Shown here: in pieces, positions 1-8,870 of the stretch
How the letters are laid out: every line of letters starts with the position of its first letter
Position numbering within the stretch: position 1 is the stretch's first letter
Origin: Pseudoalteromonas sp. MM1
GTDB lineage: Bacteria; Pseudomonadota; Gammaproteobacteria; Enterobacterales; Alteromonadaceae
Direction: 5' to 3'
Assembly: GCF_030296835.1 (NCBI RefSeq)
Contig: NZ_AP027922.1
Span: forward strand, 2,170,001 to 2,234,000
DNA: 64,000 bases
Program-made: the position numbers and the translations under genes
Notes under the pieces: generated by a model
What the model saw: only the letters and a program-made list of their open reading frames with translations
What the model was told of the DNA's origin: nothing
The model's database searches: none

Positions 1-105
1 CTGATGATGCACCTGTGATCCATACGGTTTTATTTTTATAGTCCATGCGTTATTTACCTTTTATGTTCTCTGGTGCTAATAATTATCGTATTAAGTCGCT
101 TATTA

Positions 106-609
106 TTATGCTTTAGTTGGGCCAGCTATGGCGTTAACTTCATCTTCTAAGGTTTTATAAAAACCCATTAAAAATAAAAGCTCAACGGTTACATATAAAG
201 GGCCAATAATTAAACCAATTAAATCATCTACAAACGCGGGCTTTTTACCTTCATAGTAATGGCCAATAAACTGCAGTACCCAACCAAATACAAATACGCC
301 AGCGCCAATACTTAACCAAGGCCAAAAAGCCATAGCTGCGATTGGCTGCGCTGCTAAAAGTAATAATGTAAACAGTACGCCCATTATTAAACCAAGCGAC
401 ACGCTCAGCATTAAGTAATACACCACGCTTGCAAAAACAAAAAGCTGCGCACCATCAATAATTAAGCTGCCAATGGGTATTTGAATACGTGCTAACAAGC
501 ACAGCACGGCAAATACAATAAGTGGAATACCAAAAAAATGAGTTAAAACATTGCGCTTAGAGCGATGGTACAAACCATATGTACCAAGCTGTTGCTGTAG
601 GGTTTTCAT
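106..609 (-). CDS. DUF962 / Mpo1-like membrane protein
   Basis: Predicted 167-residue inner-membrane protein of the DUF962 (YGL010w/Mpo1-like) family. The N-terminal motif NVLTHFFGIPL and the central QFIGHYYEGKKPAF, both with conserved histidines, are the hallmarks I recognise. About four hydrophobic segments lie between residues 25 and 150. Yeast Mpo1 is an iron-dependent dioxygenase of 2-hydroxy fatty acids; whether this bacterial relative does the same is inference. It is the last of three minus-strand genes, 72 bp beyond the Crp/Fnr-type gene, so cotranscription is possible. Confidence 0.8.
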   Translation of the reverse strand: MKTLQQQLGTYGLYHRSKRNVLTHFFGIPLIVFAVLCLLARIQIPIGSLIIDGAQLFVFASVVYYLMLSVSLGLIMGVLFTLLLLAAQPIAAMAFWPWLSIGAGVFVFGWVLQFIGHYYEGKKPAFVDDLIGLIIGPLYVTVELLFLMGFYKTLEDEVNAIAGPTKA

Positions 610-681
610 GCGAGTGCCTTTTATTGTGTTTTTTACACTATATCAGGCTTTTAAATTATCACTCTGTCGGGAAGCCGACAT

Positions 682-1368
682 TTACTGATTACAAAGTTGC
701 TCTAAAGCAGATTGGTTTAAAATGGTTACTTTGTTATAGCCAATTTCGATAAGTTGTTGCTTTGCTAATTTTTTGAGGATTTGGTTGGCGGTTTGCCGTG
801 TCAGGTATGTCATATCAGCCAATTGTTGCTGCGACAAAGTAAACGTATGGCCATTACTATTTGCTAAGTGTGCACACAATATGAGTAAGCGTTTTGCAAC
901 GCGCTGCTCAGCGCTTAATAGTGCGTGATCTTCCATGCTAGTAAACATAACGCGTAATTTTTGAGCAAGGAGTAGCCCAAAATCTTGCCAGTAATGAGGG
1001 TACTGGTTTAACAATTGCTCAAGTGCGCGTTGCCCAATAAAACACAGTGTCACATCGGTTTGCGCATATACATCGTGCGTGCGCATTCCGCGGTCAAATA
1101 AAGTAACTTCGCCGAACCACAACGAGGCGTCAACAAAGCTTAAAACAGCTTCTTTACCATTATTACTTACCCCACTAATACGCACCACACCACTTAATAC
1201 AGCATAAATACCATCGTGTTTATCTCCGCGTAAAAAAAGCGATTGGTGCGCGCTAAGGCTTAAACATTTTGCGTGGCTTAGTAAAAACTGCTTTAAGTGT
1301 GCATCTCGACCAGAAAACCACTGCCCTTGTTCAATAATATTAATGTGAGCTTTACTAAGTTCTTTCAT
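682..1368 (-). CDS. Crp/Fnr family transcriptional regulator
   Basis: A 228-residue regulator. An N-terminal cyclic-nucleotide-binding beta-roll (about residues 25-145) contains GDKHDGIYAVLSGVVRISG, and a C-terminal Crp-type winged helix (about 155-225) contains LSQQQLADMTYLTRQTANQIL. The N terminus lacks the cysteine cluster of oxygen-sensing FNR, so it is not an FNR orthologue. It also differs from true CRP, so the effector is unknown. Its start codon overlaps the stop of the upstream lipoprotein gene by 4 bp (ATGA), which suggests translational coupling. Confidence 0.85.
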   Translation of the reverse strand: MKELSKAHINIIEQGQWFSGRDAHLKQFLLSHAKCLSLSAHQSLFLRGDKHDGIYAVLSGVVRISGVSNNGKEAVLSFVDASLWFGEVTLFDRGMRTHDVYAQTDVTLCFIGQRALEQLLNQYPHYWQDFGLLLAQKLRVMFTSMEDHALLSAEQRVAKRLLILCAHLANSNGHTFTLSQQQLADMTYLTRQTANQILKKLAKQQLIEIGYNKVTILNQSALEQLCNQ

Positions 1369-2021
1369 TGCATTGTGTTTATATGTGGTTTTAGCTCTTT
1401 AGCTAACGACTTTGGTAAATCTAAATTACTGGCAATAACAAAATCGTTATAGGCTTCATTCCCAGAGAAAAACTCTCCTATAAGTGTTTTATTTTTATAT
1501 ACATTCACTGTAACACCACTGCCCATACCACCGGCATTAATAATGTAGTAATAGTAATTGCCTTTGTTAAAAAACAAAATACTTTCGCCTACTTTCCCTA
1601 TTTGACGATAGTAGCTCCCAAATGGCTGCGCCGCAGTGGCCGTGTACTCTAGGCCAATTTTTTGCTCAGTGCCATAACGATAAGTAATAGCTGAGTTATC
1701 ATTAGCAACACACACGGACAAAATATTATCAGTGGGTTTTAGTGTATATGTCACTTTTGCGGTTGGATTGCGTATAACCTTTTGCATTTTTGCATTTATA
1801 TACGCTGTTTCACCACGTTTACAGTGACTCGGTACAATTCCCTCTATTAGGCCTTCTACAACAAGGTGCTTTTGCTCAATAGCAGTCGGAGGTAAATCAG
1901 CGTTTGCGTTTTTTGCCACTAACGGCGTTTTGCTGCTACTAAATACACCCACTTCCTCATCGCAACCATTTAAAAAGAGTACGGGAATACAATAGCAAAA
2001 AGAGATCAGTTTGAAACTCAT
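1365..2021 (-). CDS. Hypothetical lipoprotein
   Basis: A 218-residue protein that I do not recognise. It begins with a short hydrophobic signal ending in LNGC, a plausible lipobox with Cys20 as the lipidated residue, so a membrane-anchored envelope protein is likely. The rest is beta-rich with no enzyme motif that I can name. It is the first gene of a minus-strand set and overlaps the Crp/Fnr gene by 4 bp, so the two are probably coexpressed. Confidence 0.65.
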   Translation of the reverse strand: MSFKLISFCYCIPVLFLNGCDEEVGVFSSSKTPLVAKNANADLPPTAIEQKHLVVEGLIEGIVPSHCKRGETAYINAKMQKVIRNPTAKVTYTLKPTDNILSVCVANDNSAITYRYGTEQKIGLEYTATAAQPFGSYYRQIGKVGESILFFNKGNYYYYIINAGGMGSGVTVNVYKNKTLIGEFFSGNEAYNDFVIASNLDLPKSLAKELKPHINTMQ

Positions 2022-2543
2022 ACTAATTCCATCTAATACAACTTAACCTTAAAATAGCGGCAAAATTAAGCACTAGCAACCATTAAAAATGGTAAGTTTT
2101 ATAAAACTTTTTTTAAACCATGTTATGCAAATATTGCTTTACTATTTAGTGACTTATTTAATATTTATTTACACATTAATTGGTTTATTTACGTACAGTT
2201 CATAAACCTATTCATACTCGTATATCTATTTTTAATATAGGGACAATAAGCCCCCTTTTAATAATGCTCAATCATTATAATTGCGTATAAACGTGGCTTA
2301 GCGTAAAGCAATGTTGGCTTTTATTAATACAAATTCGCTTGGTTAGGCAGTCTATTTTAGGTAGGAGGCGTGTTGAATTTTAGGCAAAAATTTTATTGTT
2401 GAGCTTTCTTCGGCAGAATATCTTAACGTAGCAAGGTTTGCTTTGAGCTCTAATAGTATTAGCTAGAAAAGTTAGCGCATGCCTTTTAAAGGCATGCGCG
2501 GTAAATAATAACGACTGTGACTCCCAAAAAAGCCTGGTTTAAT
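2022..2543. other. AT-rich intergenic region
   Basis: The 522 bp between two minus-strand genes hold no convincing ORF. The only clear structure is the hairpin at 2475-2499. A short stretch near 2365 (GGCGTGTTGA) resembles the end of the larger repeat at 35717-36076, but the similarity is too short to call a copy. Confidence 0.5.
2475..2499 (-). terminator. Hairpin downstream of the PilY1-like gene
   Basis: The perfect arms GCGCATGCC and GGCATGCGC enclose a 7-nt loop. On the minus strand a short T-containing run follows. It lies 45 bp past the stop of the PilY1-like gene and is a likely terminator or mRNA 3' stem. Confidence 0.5.
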
Positions 2544-5500
2544 TTAATCAGATGAAGAATCGTTTTCTTCACGTTTATATATGTAGGTTTGCTGCGTTTT
2601 AAAGCCAAAGCCTAATGTATCACTGTCATTCACTAGTTTCACTTTACCATCGACAACAGTTAGCCCTGGGCCGTTAATTTCAGGTGGTTTGATTGGGTTT
2701 ACGGCGCCTTCACCAGTTAGGCTCGGGCCGATTAAATAAAACTGGCTTACTTGGCTTACAGGTATCGTTTCTTCGTACTCGTAGCCATCACCTGGAGTAC
2801 CATCATCAGGTGTTGGAACGTCACATAACCCATTATTATTAGCGTCTATACATGACTCGCCTTCACCAAAATATAACTGGGCGGTATCAGGTACATCGTA
2901 GCTGGTAGTAAATTTAAGTTGGTCGTACACTTTTGTGCCATAGTGCAAATGAAAAGCGTACATTGCACCTCCGCCCCCTGTTAAAGAACACTGATTTTTA
3001 TCAGACTCTAGTGCAGGTGTAAACGATGTATAATAAGCTACGCCTCCTACCACGGTGGCTGCAGCCAATGATTTTTCGCCATTACTTAACTCATATCGCC
3101 ACCCTTTAAAGCCAGCTAAATCGGCTTCAAGTTCGACAAACTCATCAACATTATCTAGTGCATTACCAAATGGGTCGTCATTCATAAGCATTAAATCACT
3201 TGGCACTATGGGATCAGGCGTATTTTGTGAATCGAAAGTTTGAGTCACGGTATGCTCATCGCGAATCATATAAAGGTGATCTTGCTCATTAGTTGCAAGC
3301 GGATTTGAGCGATTCCCACTGCCTATCACGATTGCATCGTAAGGCGTATCTAACCTTGTGGTTATTTCTTCACCGCCATAGCTCGTTTTGCTCACTTTAC
3401 TAAACATAGTACGTGCCACTAGTGGCTTGTAAAAAAAGCGTCGGTCTTGCGTTGCTAATGAACTGCCCAGCTCTGCTAATTTGTAATGAGAAAAACTATT
3501 TTTGTCAGCGCCTGGCATATCCACACGCCAAATATTGCCCCCAGTATCGGTGGCGTATAAGCGGTCAATGTAACCATCGTAATCTGAGTCAAGCGTTGCT
3601 ATATCGGCAGCTATACTGTGCTTACCTTTAAAATTGTTATCTTCGGGCGTTAACGCCCATACTCTTTCGCCGGTTTTAGCTTTAACAATGTAGATTCCCG
3701 TGCCTGTTTCATCTTCGCTACGAATCGCGTTGTCTTTGTTTGTATCGTAACCGCCACCAAATACCAGTAAAGGTTCATCACCAAACGCTTTAATATAGGC
3801 TATTTGAGGTTTTGACCAGGTTTGAGCTAAGTATTCAAACCCATCCGAGCCACCAACAATAGGTTTACTCCATAACTGTTTTGGTTTATCTGGCGAACTA
3901 ATATCAAGGGCGTAATAGTTTTTACCCCCGCGGCGCATACCAGCAAATGCCCATACTTCATCACCTTTGCTGGCATCTATTACTCCGTCGTTTAAGCCAT
4001 CACTGTTTAAACTTTTATTATTAAAAAACACACTAATAGGCCCATCCATGCCATACACTTTAGTATTGGCCTGATTTGTACGAAGCGAAGGTATGTTTTT
4101 TAGCAGTTCAGCTGGCATAAACGCCCACTCTTCTTCAATGCTGTCACCTTTATCGTTAAACATATGCAAAAAGCCCGCATTGGTGCCCACTAAAATACGT
4201 ATGTTGCCATCACCATAGTCAATAGATACCGGCTTAGAATGCAAGGGGTCACCAAAAATATTAGCACGCTGATCTACTGATGAGGCATCACCATCTTCGT
4301 TATCTACATCCATGCCTCTTGCCCAGCTAATATCAGTGCTCGAGATAGCAATATCAGTACCCGGTATAATGCCACCGATGGCGTCTGACACTATATTTAA
4401 AATTTCTTTAACTCTATCAAAGGTAAAATCAACAATTTTACCGCCTGAATCTATATACAGTTTGCGGCTTTGAGAATCTAAGCTTGAAAGTAAATAGTTT
4501 ACTCCCCCTTGCGCCACTAAATTACCATCAGCAGGCTTATTTGATGGTAGCCAAAACGTGCGAGCATCTTCTTTAATTAAGCCATCATCACCTATTGCCT
4601 CTCGGCCTGTAGAGTCAACAATGGTAGATCCCGACATAGCTAGTTTTTTTAAATTTCCTCCCCAACGAGCACCGGTCTCAGGGTAAAACATAGCAAAATA
4701 AATTGCGTCTCGGCTGCGGGTTTGGTCAACGTTATTACTGGCAACCGTAGGCGATGAAAAGCTATCGTTTACTTCGCGTATTCTTGAAATAGTATTATTT
4801 AATGCTTCAGAGAGTTCTGCTGAGGTATCTGCGTGAAGGTACTCGCCTCCCCCAAGTTCAGCGGTTTTTTCAAGAAGCGTTTTACCTTTGCTACTCATGC
4901 CACTTCCAAAACCAATAGTAAATACGCGCCCTGTGTCTGCCACCTCTGGTGTGTCTTCGTAAAGATCTATTTCAACATCTTCTGTACCATGAATTATTTG
5001 TGCTAATGCCGCTAAATAACTACTACTTGTTTTACTTGGGTTGTAACCAAACTTTTGCTTGTATAAGTCTTTAATATCATCATTACGGTTATTATCTTGA
5101 GTAGGGTCGCCGTCGGTCATTAATATTAAATTTATAGAATTATCACAGCGCTCGGCTGAACCATATGCCTGCTTAAACGGCGAAATATAATCAGGGGGCG
5201 TTAAAGGGTTGTCATTGGTCTCTACACTGAAGTCACGCAGAATGGTATTTTGTCCATACCAAACGGTTTGCCCTGTCATATAAAGGTAGGCCTCCCATAA
5301 GGTTTCTGTAACGGGGGTATTACCACTAGCAGGTAGCTTATCAATTTGCCCTAAAATAGTGTCATGTGATGAGCCTAAACCAGCCATAATATAACCACCA
5401 TTGTTACCATTAAAGCGCATTAAACCAAAGTCTATGGCGCTATTATCGTTAACCAGTTGGGTCATAGCATCTTTAGCTGCATCTATTTTTTTAGGCCCAT

Positions 5501-5675
5501 TATTAGGAAGCTTACTTCCCATACTTCCGGAGGTATCAAAAATAATTACGACACGGGGGTTTTCATCGGTTTCTACATTGTGATTTACGTATAACTCTAT
5601 ATCTTCGGCGGTTACAGAAAGGCTAATAGATGCAGCAAAAAAAGATGCAACAATGCGATTGAAGGTAAGTTTCAT
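2544..5675 (-). CDS. PilY1-like protein: VWA domain plus beta-propeller
   Basis: A secreted 1043-residue protein of the PilY1/PilC family. I use the ATG at 5675 because AAGGACTT precedes it and a signal peptide (cleavage near Ala23) follows at once; an upstream start would add ten residues. Residues 40-300 form a von Willebrand factor A domain with a complete MIDAS start, DTSGS at 47-51. The C-terminal half is the PilY1 propeller, with the calcium-loop signature LDSDYDGYIDRLYATD and the following GGNIWRVD. A Cys- and Asp-rich loop (DANNNGLCD) lies near the C terminus. PilY1 acts at type IV pilus tips in adhesion and mechanosensing, but here no minor pilin genes are adjacent, so its pilus partner is encoded elsewhere or its role differs. 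Confidence 0.85.
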   Translation of the reverse strand: MKLTFNRIVASFFAASISLSVTAEDIELYVNHNVETDENPRVVIIFDTSGSMGSKLPNNGPKKIDAAKDAMTQLVNDNSAIDFGLMRFNGNNGGYIMAGLGSSHDTILGQIDKLPASGNTPVTETLWEAYLYMTGQTVWYGQNTILRDFSVETNDNPLTPPDYISPFKQAYGSAERCDNSINLILMTDGDPTQDNNRNDDIKDLYKQKFGYNPSKTSSSYLAALAQIIHGTEDVEIDLYEDTPEVADTGRVFTIGFGSGMSSKGKTLLEKTAELGGGEYLHADTSAELSEALNNTISRIREVNDSFSSPTVASNNVDQTRSRDAIYFAMFYPETGARWGGNLKKLAMSGSTIVDSTGREAIGDDGLIKEDARTFWLPSNKPADGNLVAQGGVNYLLSSLDSQSRKLYIDSGGKIVDFTFDRVKEILNIVSDAIGGIIPGTDIAISSTDISWARGMDVDNEDGDASSVDQRANIFGDPLHSKPVSIDYGDGNIRILVGTNAGFLHMFNDKGDSIEEEWAFMPAELLKNIPSLRTNQANTKVYGMDGPISVFFNNKSLNSDGLNDGVIDASKGDEVWAFAGMRRGGKNYYALDISSPDKPKQLWSKPIVGGSDGFEYLAQTWSKPQIAYIKAFGDEPLLVFGGGYDTNKDNAIRSEDETGTGIYIVKAKTGERVWALTPEDNNFKGKHSIAADIATLDSDYDGYIDRLYATDTGGNIWRVDMPGADKNSFSHYKLAELGSSLATQDRRFFYKPLVARTMFSKVSKTSYGGEEITTRLDTPYDAIVIGSGNRSNPLATNEQDHLYMIRDEHTVTQTFDSQNTPDPIVPSDLMLMNDDPFGNALDNVDEFVELEADLAGFKGWRYELSNGEKSLAAATVVGGVAYYTSFTPALESDKNQCSLTGGGGAMYAFHLHYGTKVYDQLKFTTSYDVPDTAQLYFGEGESCIDANNNGLCDVPTPDDGTPGDGYEYEETIPVSQVSQFYLIGPSLTGEGAVNPIKPPEINGPGLTVVDGKVKLVNDSDTLGFGFKTQQTYIYKREENDSSSD

Positions 5676-6091
5676 TTTAAGTCCTTTTATCTGCGCTAAA
5701 ATCACGCAGTTCCATTAAAAAGTGCAGTTACTTATTTATTTTTAGTTTTAATTAGAAAAATGCACAAAACAGCTAAATGCCACTAAACATAAACCTGTTT
5801 ACAAAAATTAATATTAACTGAATTTGCTATATTTTAAGTACTTTAATGAAAATAGGCGCAAATATAAAGAAATTTAATACCCTTAGAGCATTTTATATAC
5901 GCATAGCCGTTTGTAAAATATCCCGTTTTTTTAAAAATTAACCCTATAACTCTCGGTTAACCTTACATGCAATGGTGTAATTACCATATTTAAAGTTAAA
6001 ACCCTCATTAAAATAGGTGGTTAAGTTAGAACACACGTTAAATCAGCTTAAAATTAACAACTTACATTGGTTAATTTCAAAAATAAAAACT
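5676..6091. other. AT-rich intergenic region upstream of the PilY1-like gene
   Basis: A very AT-rich stretch of about 415 bp that should hold the promoter of the minus-strand PilY1-like gene. I found no ORF, RNA gene or clear operator. Confidence 0.4.
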
Positions 6092-6131
6092 AAAAAGCCC
6101 CCACTAGTTATAAACTAGCGAGGGCTTTTTA
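6092..6131 (-). terminator. Rho-independent terminator after TPR paralogue 1
   Basis: The arms AAAAGCCC..CTAGTT and AACTAG..GGGCTTTT flank a short loop, with T-runs on both strands. It lies just beyond the TPR-like pseudogene on the minus strand. Confidence 0.85.
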
Positions 6132-6148
6132 AGTGCTAAGTAATAAGT

Positions 6149-6559
6149 TTATAAAGATAAATCTTCTTTAGCACGCGTTAAATTATGAGATACCAGTGAG
6201 TTTTTAGAGATTTGATACGCTTCGTATAAATCTTAAAGACCTGCAGTGTCTTTTTTGGCCATCATGCGGGCTACACCGCGGTTACTTAATGCGAACGATG
6301 TAAGTTCGCGTACTTTTAAACGTGGGCCACGGCTTTCTTTTAATAAGGCAATTGCTTGAGTACAAATGGCTTCAGCTTCTGCATAGTTTTTAGATTCTAC
6401 ATTAAGTGCACATCTATTAAATGGCTGTTCAAACTCTGGGGCGGCTGTTACAGAATCTTCAATAACCATTAATTTGTAGTCACTTTGATCAGCCATTGCA
6501 GCAGCTGAGCAAGTTAAGAATGAGCCAAGAGCGATGGTTTTTAAAAGTGTACGTTTCAT
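6149..6559 (-). pseudogene. TPR-like secreted protein, paralogue 1, broken by a nonsense codon
   Basis: This is a near-identical copy of the gene at 8221-8631, with the same 411-bp length and no indel. Codon 109 is TAA (6233-6235) where the intact copy has TCA (Ser), so translation stops at 108 residues instead of 136 and loses the last helix. It also reads FNRCALN where all three paralogues read FNSCALN. The signal peptide (cleavage after AMA) and both cysteines remain. The promoter hexamers at 6605-6610 and 6628-6633 are intact, but the upstream dyad present at the other copies is gone. A short product could still be made. A sequencing error cannot be excluded. Confidence 0.8.
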
Positions 6560-6604
6560 GATTATCTTCCTGTTTGGTTAGTCGTGCTTGTTGCCGACAA
6601 CTTA

Positions 6605-6633
6605 ACTTTAGATAAATCCTCTTGCCCCGACAA
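6605..6633 (-). promoter_or_regulatory. Sigma70-like promoter of TPR paralogue 1
   Basis: On the minus strand TTGTCG (6628-6633), 17 bp and TAAAGT (6605-6610) form a -35/-10 pair identical in layout to those of the other three paralogues. The expected transcript starts near 6598 with a short GTTG/CAAC hairpin. Confidence 0.65.
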
Positions 6634-6830
6634 ACGATAAAAACAAACCTAATAAGTGAGAAAATCTAACTTAAGAGTTTATTCTACAATCTTTTTACAA
6701 ATGACGATTAACCGCCTAAAAGCTATAATTAACTCGTACAAACTCAATAATTTACACAATAGTTACCTATTGCCATAAAAGCATTAGTGTTGTAGGTTTG
6801 TTAATTAACCCAAAACTTACAAGGATTGTC

Positions 6831-8144
6831 ATGATTAAAAAAACAAAAAATATAATTTTTTCTAGCTCAATTTTATTACTATGTGCATGTGGGGGCTCCT
6901 CAGAAAACGAAGGCGATATTATAAGTTCCGACCCTGCAGTATGCGCTAGTCAAACAGCACAAAACGAAGCCCTTTGGGACTACCTTCAAACAGATTACCT
7001 TTGGAGTGAGCAGCTAAATACCTCAACAAACCCATCTACATTTGACTCATTAAGCGATTTAATGACCGAAGTTAAATCCCAAGTAGAATTAGATAAATAC
7101 AGTTATGTAGTCACAGCGCAAGAATATGAAGACCGATACCTTAACGCGAGTTATTTTGGTTATGGTTTAGCAAACAAAATAGAATCTAACGGTCTTCTTG
7201 TAAAGTATGTATTTGACGATGGTAACGCAGCAGCTATGGGGTTAACCAGAGGCTCATTAATCACCATAATGAATGGCGTAAATATTGAAGAAGCAATAAC
7301 CAACAATACGTTTGACTACGATGCCTTATTGGGGCCCAAAGAAGAAGGCTATACAGTAGACGTAACATGGATAGATTTAAACGGTGAAGAACAAACCGGC
7401 ACTATGGCACGCGCAACGGTTAGCACGAACACTATTCTAGACGCCCGCATATTAGAATCTAATACAGGTAAGGTTGGCTACCTGGCCTTTAATAGCTTTA
7501 TTGAACGCAGTGCACAAGACTTAGATGACGCATTTTCGTTATTCGAGCAAGAGGGCGTTTCAGAGCTAGTACTTGATTTACGCTATAACGGTGGCGGTTA
7601 CCTTAATGTAGCTAAACAGCTAGCAAGCCAAATTGCCGCAGATCAAGTGCTAGGTAAACCGATGTATAGTTACGAATATAATCAAAACCGCAAATCGAAA
7701 AGCACAAATTTTGAGCTAAGTAGCAGCAACCCTCGCCTGAATTTACCTCGAGTTGTAGTGCTCACCACTGAACAAACATTGTCTGCTAGTGAATTGGTGA
7801 TAAATGCGCTAGAACCCTACATTGATGTTCAAGTGGTTGGCGCAAGCACAGGAGGAAAACCTGTTGGTATGGATGTTAATGAACTTTGTGACCACGTTGT
7901 GTTTGCTATAAACTTTAAGATAGCCAATTCAGCTGGGTATAGTGATTACTTTGATGGTTTACCTGCAGATTGTTACGCCGAAGATACCATTAATTCAGAT
8001 TGGGGCGATACCAAAGATCCTCTTCTAAGCGAGGCTCTATACTTATTAGCTAATAACACTTGCTCAACAACTCAAACAAGCCAGTTACCTAAACAAAAAT
8101 CGCTTTATAACAATTTTGGTCTATTCGATAAAAACACGATATAA
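6831..8144 (+). CDS. S41 family peptidase lipoprotein
   Basis: A 437-residue tail-specific-protease-type lipoprotein. I choose the ATG at 6831: AAGGATTGTC precedes it, and a hydrophobic signal ending in LLCAC (a lipobox-like site) follows. A PDZ-like segment (about residues 100-155, with AAMGLTRGSLITIMNG) precedes the S41 catalytic domain. The nucleophile is Ser318 in SASELV and the general base is Lys343 in STGGKPVG, 25 residues apart as in E. coli Tsp. It probably sits on the periplasmic face of the envelope. It lies between two copies of the TPR-like gene, on the opposite strand. Its substrate is unknown. Confidence 0.85.
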   Translation: MIKKTKNIIFSSSILLLCACGGSSENEGDIISSDPAVCASQTAQNEALWDYLQTDYLWSEQLNTSTNPSTFDSLSDLMTEVKSQVELDKYSYVVTAQEYEDRYLNASYFGYGLANKIESNGLLVKYVFDDGNAAAMGLTRGSLITIMNGVNIEEAITNNTFDYDALLGPKEEGYTVDVTWIDLNGEEQTGTMARATVSTNTILDARILESNTGKVGYLAFNSFIERSAQDLDDAFSLFEQEGVSELVLDLRYNGGGYLNVAKQLASQIAADQVLGKPMYSYEYNQNRKSKSTNFELSSSNPRLNLPRVVVLTTEQTLSASELVINALEPYIDVQVVGASTGGKPVGMDVNELCDHVVFAINFKIANSAGYSDYFDGLPADCYAEDTINSDWGDTKDPLLSEALYLLANNTCSTTQTSQLPKQKSLYNNFGLFDKNTI

Positions 8145-8161
8145 CCCTTTTAATTGCAAAC

Positions 8162-8202
8162 AAAAAAAGCCGATGCAGGGTTACCCTTTCATCGGCTTTT
8201 TT
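8162..8202. terminator. Bidirectional rho-independent terminator
   Basis: The arms AAAAAAGCCGATG and CATCGGCTTTTTT lie between the convergent S41 peptidase and TPR paralogue 2 genes and have T-runs on both strands. Confidence 0.9.
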
Positions 8203-8220
8203 ATTGCGCTATAACGTTTT

Positions 8221-8631
8221 TCATAAAGATAAATCTTCTTTAGCACGCGTTAAATTATGAGATACCAGTGAGTTTTTAGAGATTTGATACGCTTCGTATA
8301 AATCTGAAAGACCTGCAGTGTCTTTTTTGGCCATCATGCGGGCTACACCACGGTTACTTAATGCAAACGATGTAAGTTCGCGTACTTTTAAACGTGGGCC
8401 ACGGCTTTCTTTTAATAACGCAATTGCTTGAGTACAAATGGCTTCAGCTTCTGTGTAGTTTTTAGATTCTACATTAAGTGCACAGCTATTAAATGGCTGT
8501 TCAAACTCTGGGGCAGCGGTTACAGAATCTTCAATAACCATTAATTTGTAGTCACTTTGATCAGCCATTGCAGCAGCTGAGCAAGTTAAGAATGAGCCAA
8601 GAGCGATGGTTTTTAAAAGTGTACGTTTCAT
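8221..8631 (-). CDS. Small secreted TPR-like protein, paralogue 2
   Basis: A 136-residue periplasmic protein with a signal peptide cleaved after AMA (about residue 23). The mature part resembles one or two tetratricopeptide helix pairs, around YTEAEAICTQAIALLKE and ALSNRGVARM. Two cysteines, in FNSCALN and in EAIC, are kept in every paralogue and could form a disulphide. I know no function for the family. Its start follows AGGAAGATAATC. Paralogue 1 is almost identical over the coding region and about 110 bp upstream, so one is a recent copy of the other. Confidence 0.75.
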   Translation of the reverse strand: MKRTLLKTIALGSFLTCSAAAMADQSDYKLMVIEDSVTAAPEFEQPFNSCALNVESKNYTEAEAICTQAIALLKESRGPRLKVRELTSFALSNRGVARMMAKKDTAGLSDLYEAYQISKNSLVSHNLTRAKEDLSL

Positions 8632-8676
8632 GATTATCTTCCTGTTTGGTTAGTCGTGCTTGTTGCCGACAACTTA

Positions 8677-8705
8677 ACTTTAGATAAATCCTCTTGCCCC
8701 GACAA
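8677..8705 (-). promoter_or_regulatory. Sigma70-like promoter of TPR paralogue 2
   Basis: TTGTCG (8700-8705) and TAAAGT (8677-8682) are separated by 17 bp. Both hexamers and the spacing match paralogues 3 and 4, while the spacer bases differ from theirs. Confidence 0.7.
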
Positions 8706-8745
8706 ACGATAAAAACAAACCTAATAAGTGAGAAAATCTAACCTA

Positions 8746-8759
8746 TAGACTTTAGTCTA
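8746..8759. promoter_or_regulatory. 14-bp dyad, putative activator site (paralogue 2)
   Basis: TAGACTTTAGTCTA is an inverted repeat with 6-bp arms around TT, centred about 82 bp upstream of the predicted transcription start. Identical dyads occur at the same distance upstream of paralogues 3 and 4. The binding protein is unknown. Confidence 0.65.
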
Positions 8760-8870
8760 ATACCTACTTTAATTAGCATTTCTTTCACTCTTAAAAAATA
8801 CAGTAAAAACAAGTAAGTTACCTACTTTGGCATTTAATTTGGTAGAGGCCACCTGTACATAGAACCTGAG

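Noticed and set aside
2340..2400. Third copy of the family D repeat
   Set aside because: Only GGCGTGTTGA and a few scattered bases match; this is too short to separate from chance.
8746..8759. Factor-independent terminator or lux box at the TPR dyads
   Set aside because: The 14-bp dyad is A/T-rich, has a 2-nt centre and no T-run, so it cannot be a terminator. It also lacks the lux-box consensus, and no acyl-homoserine-lactone genes are nearby.
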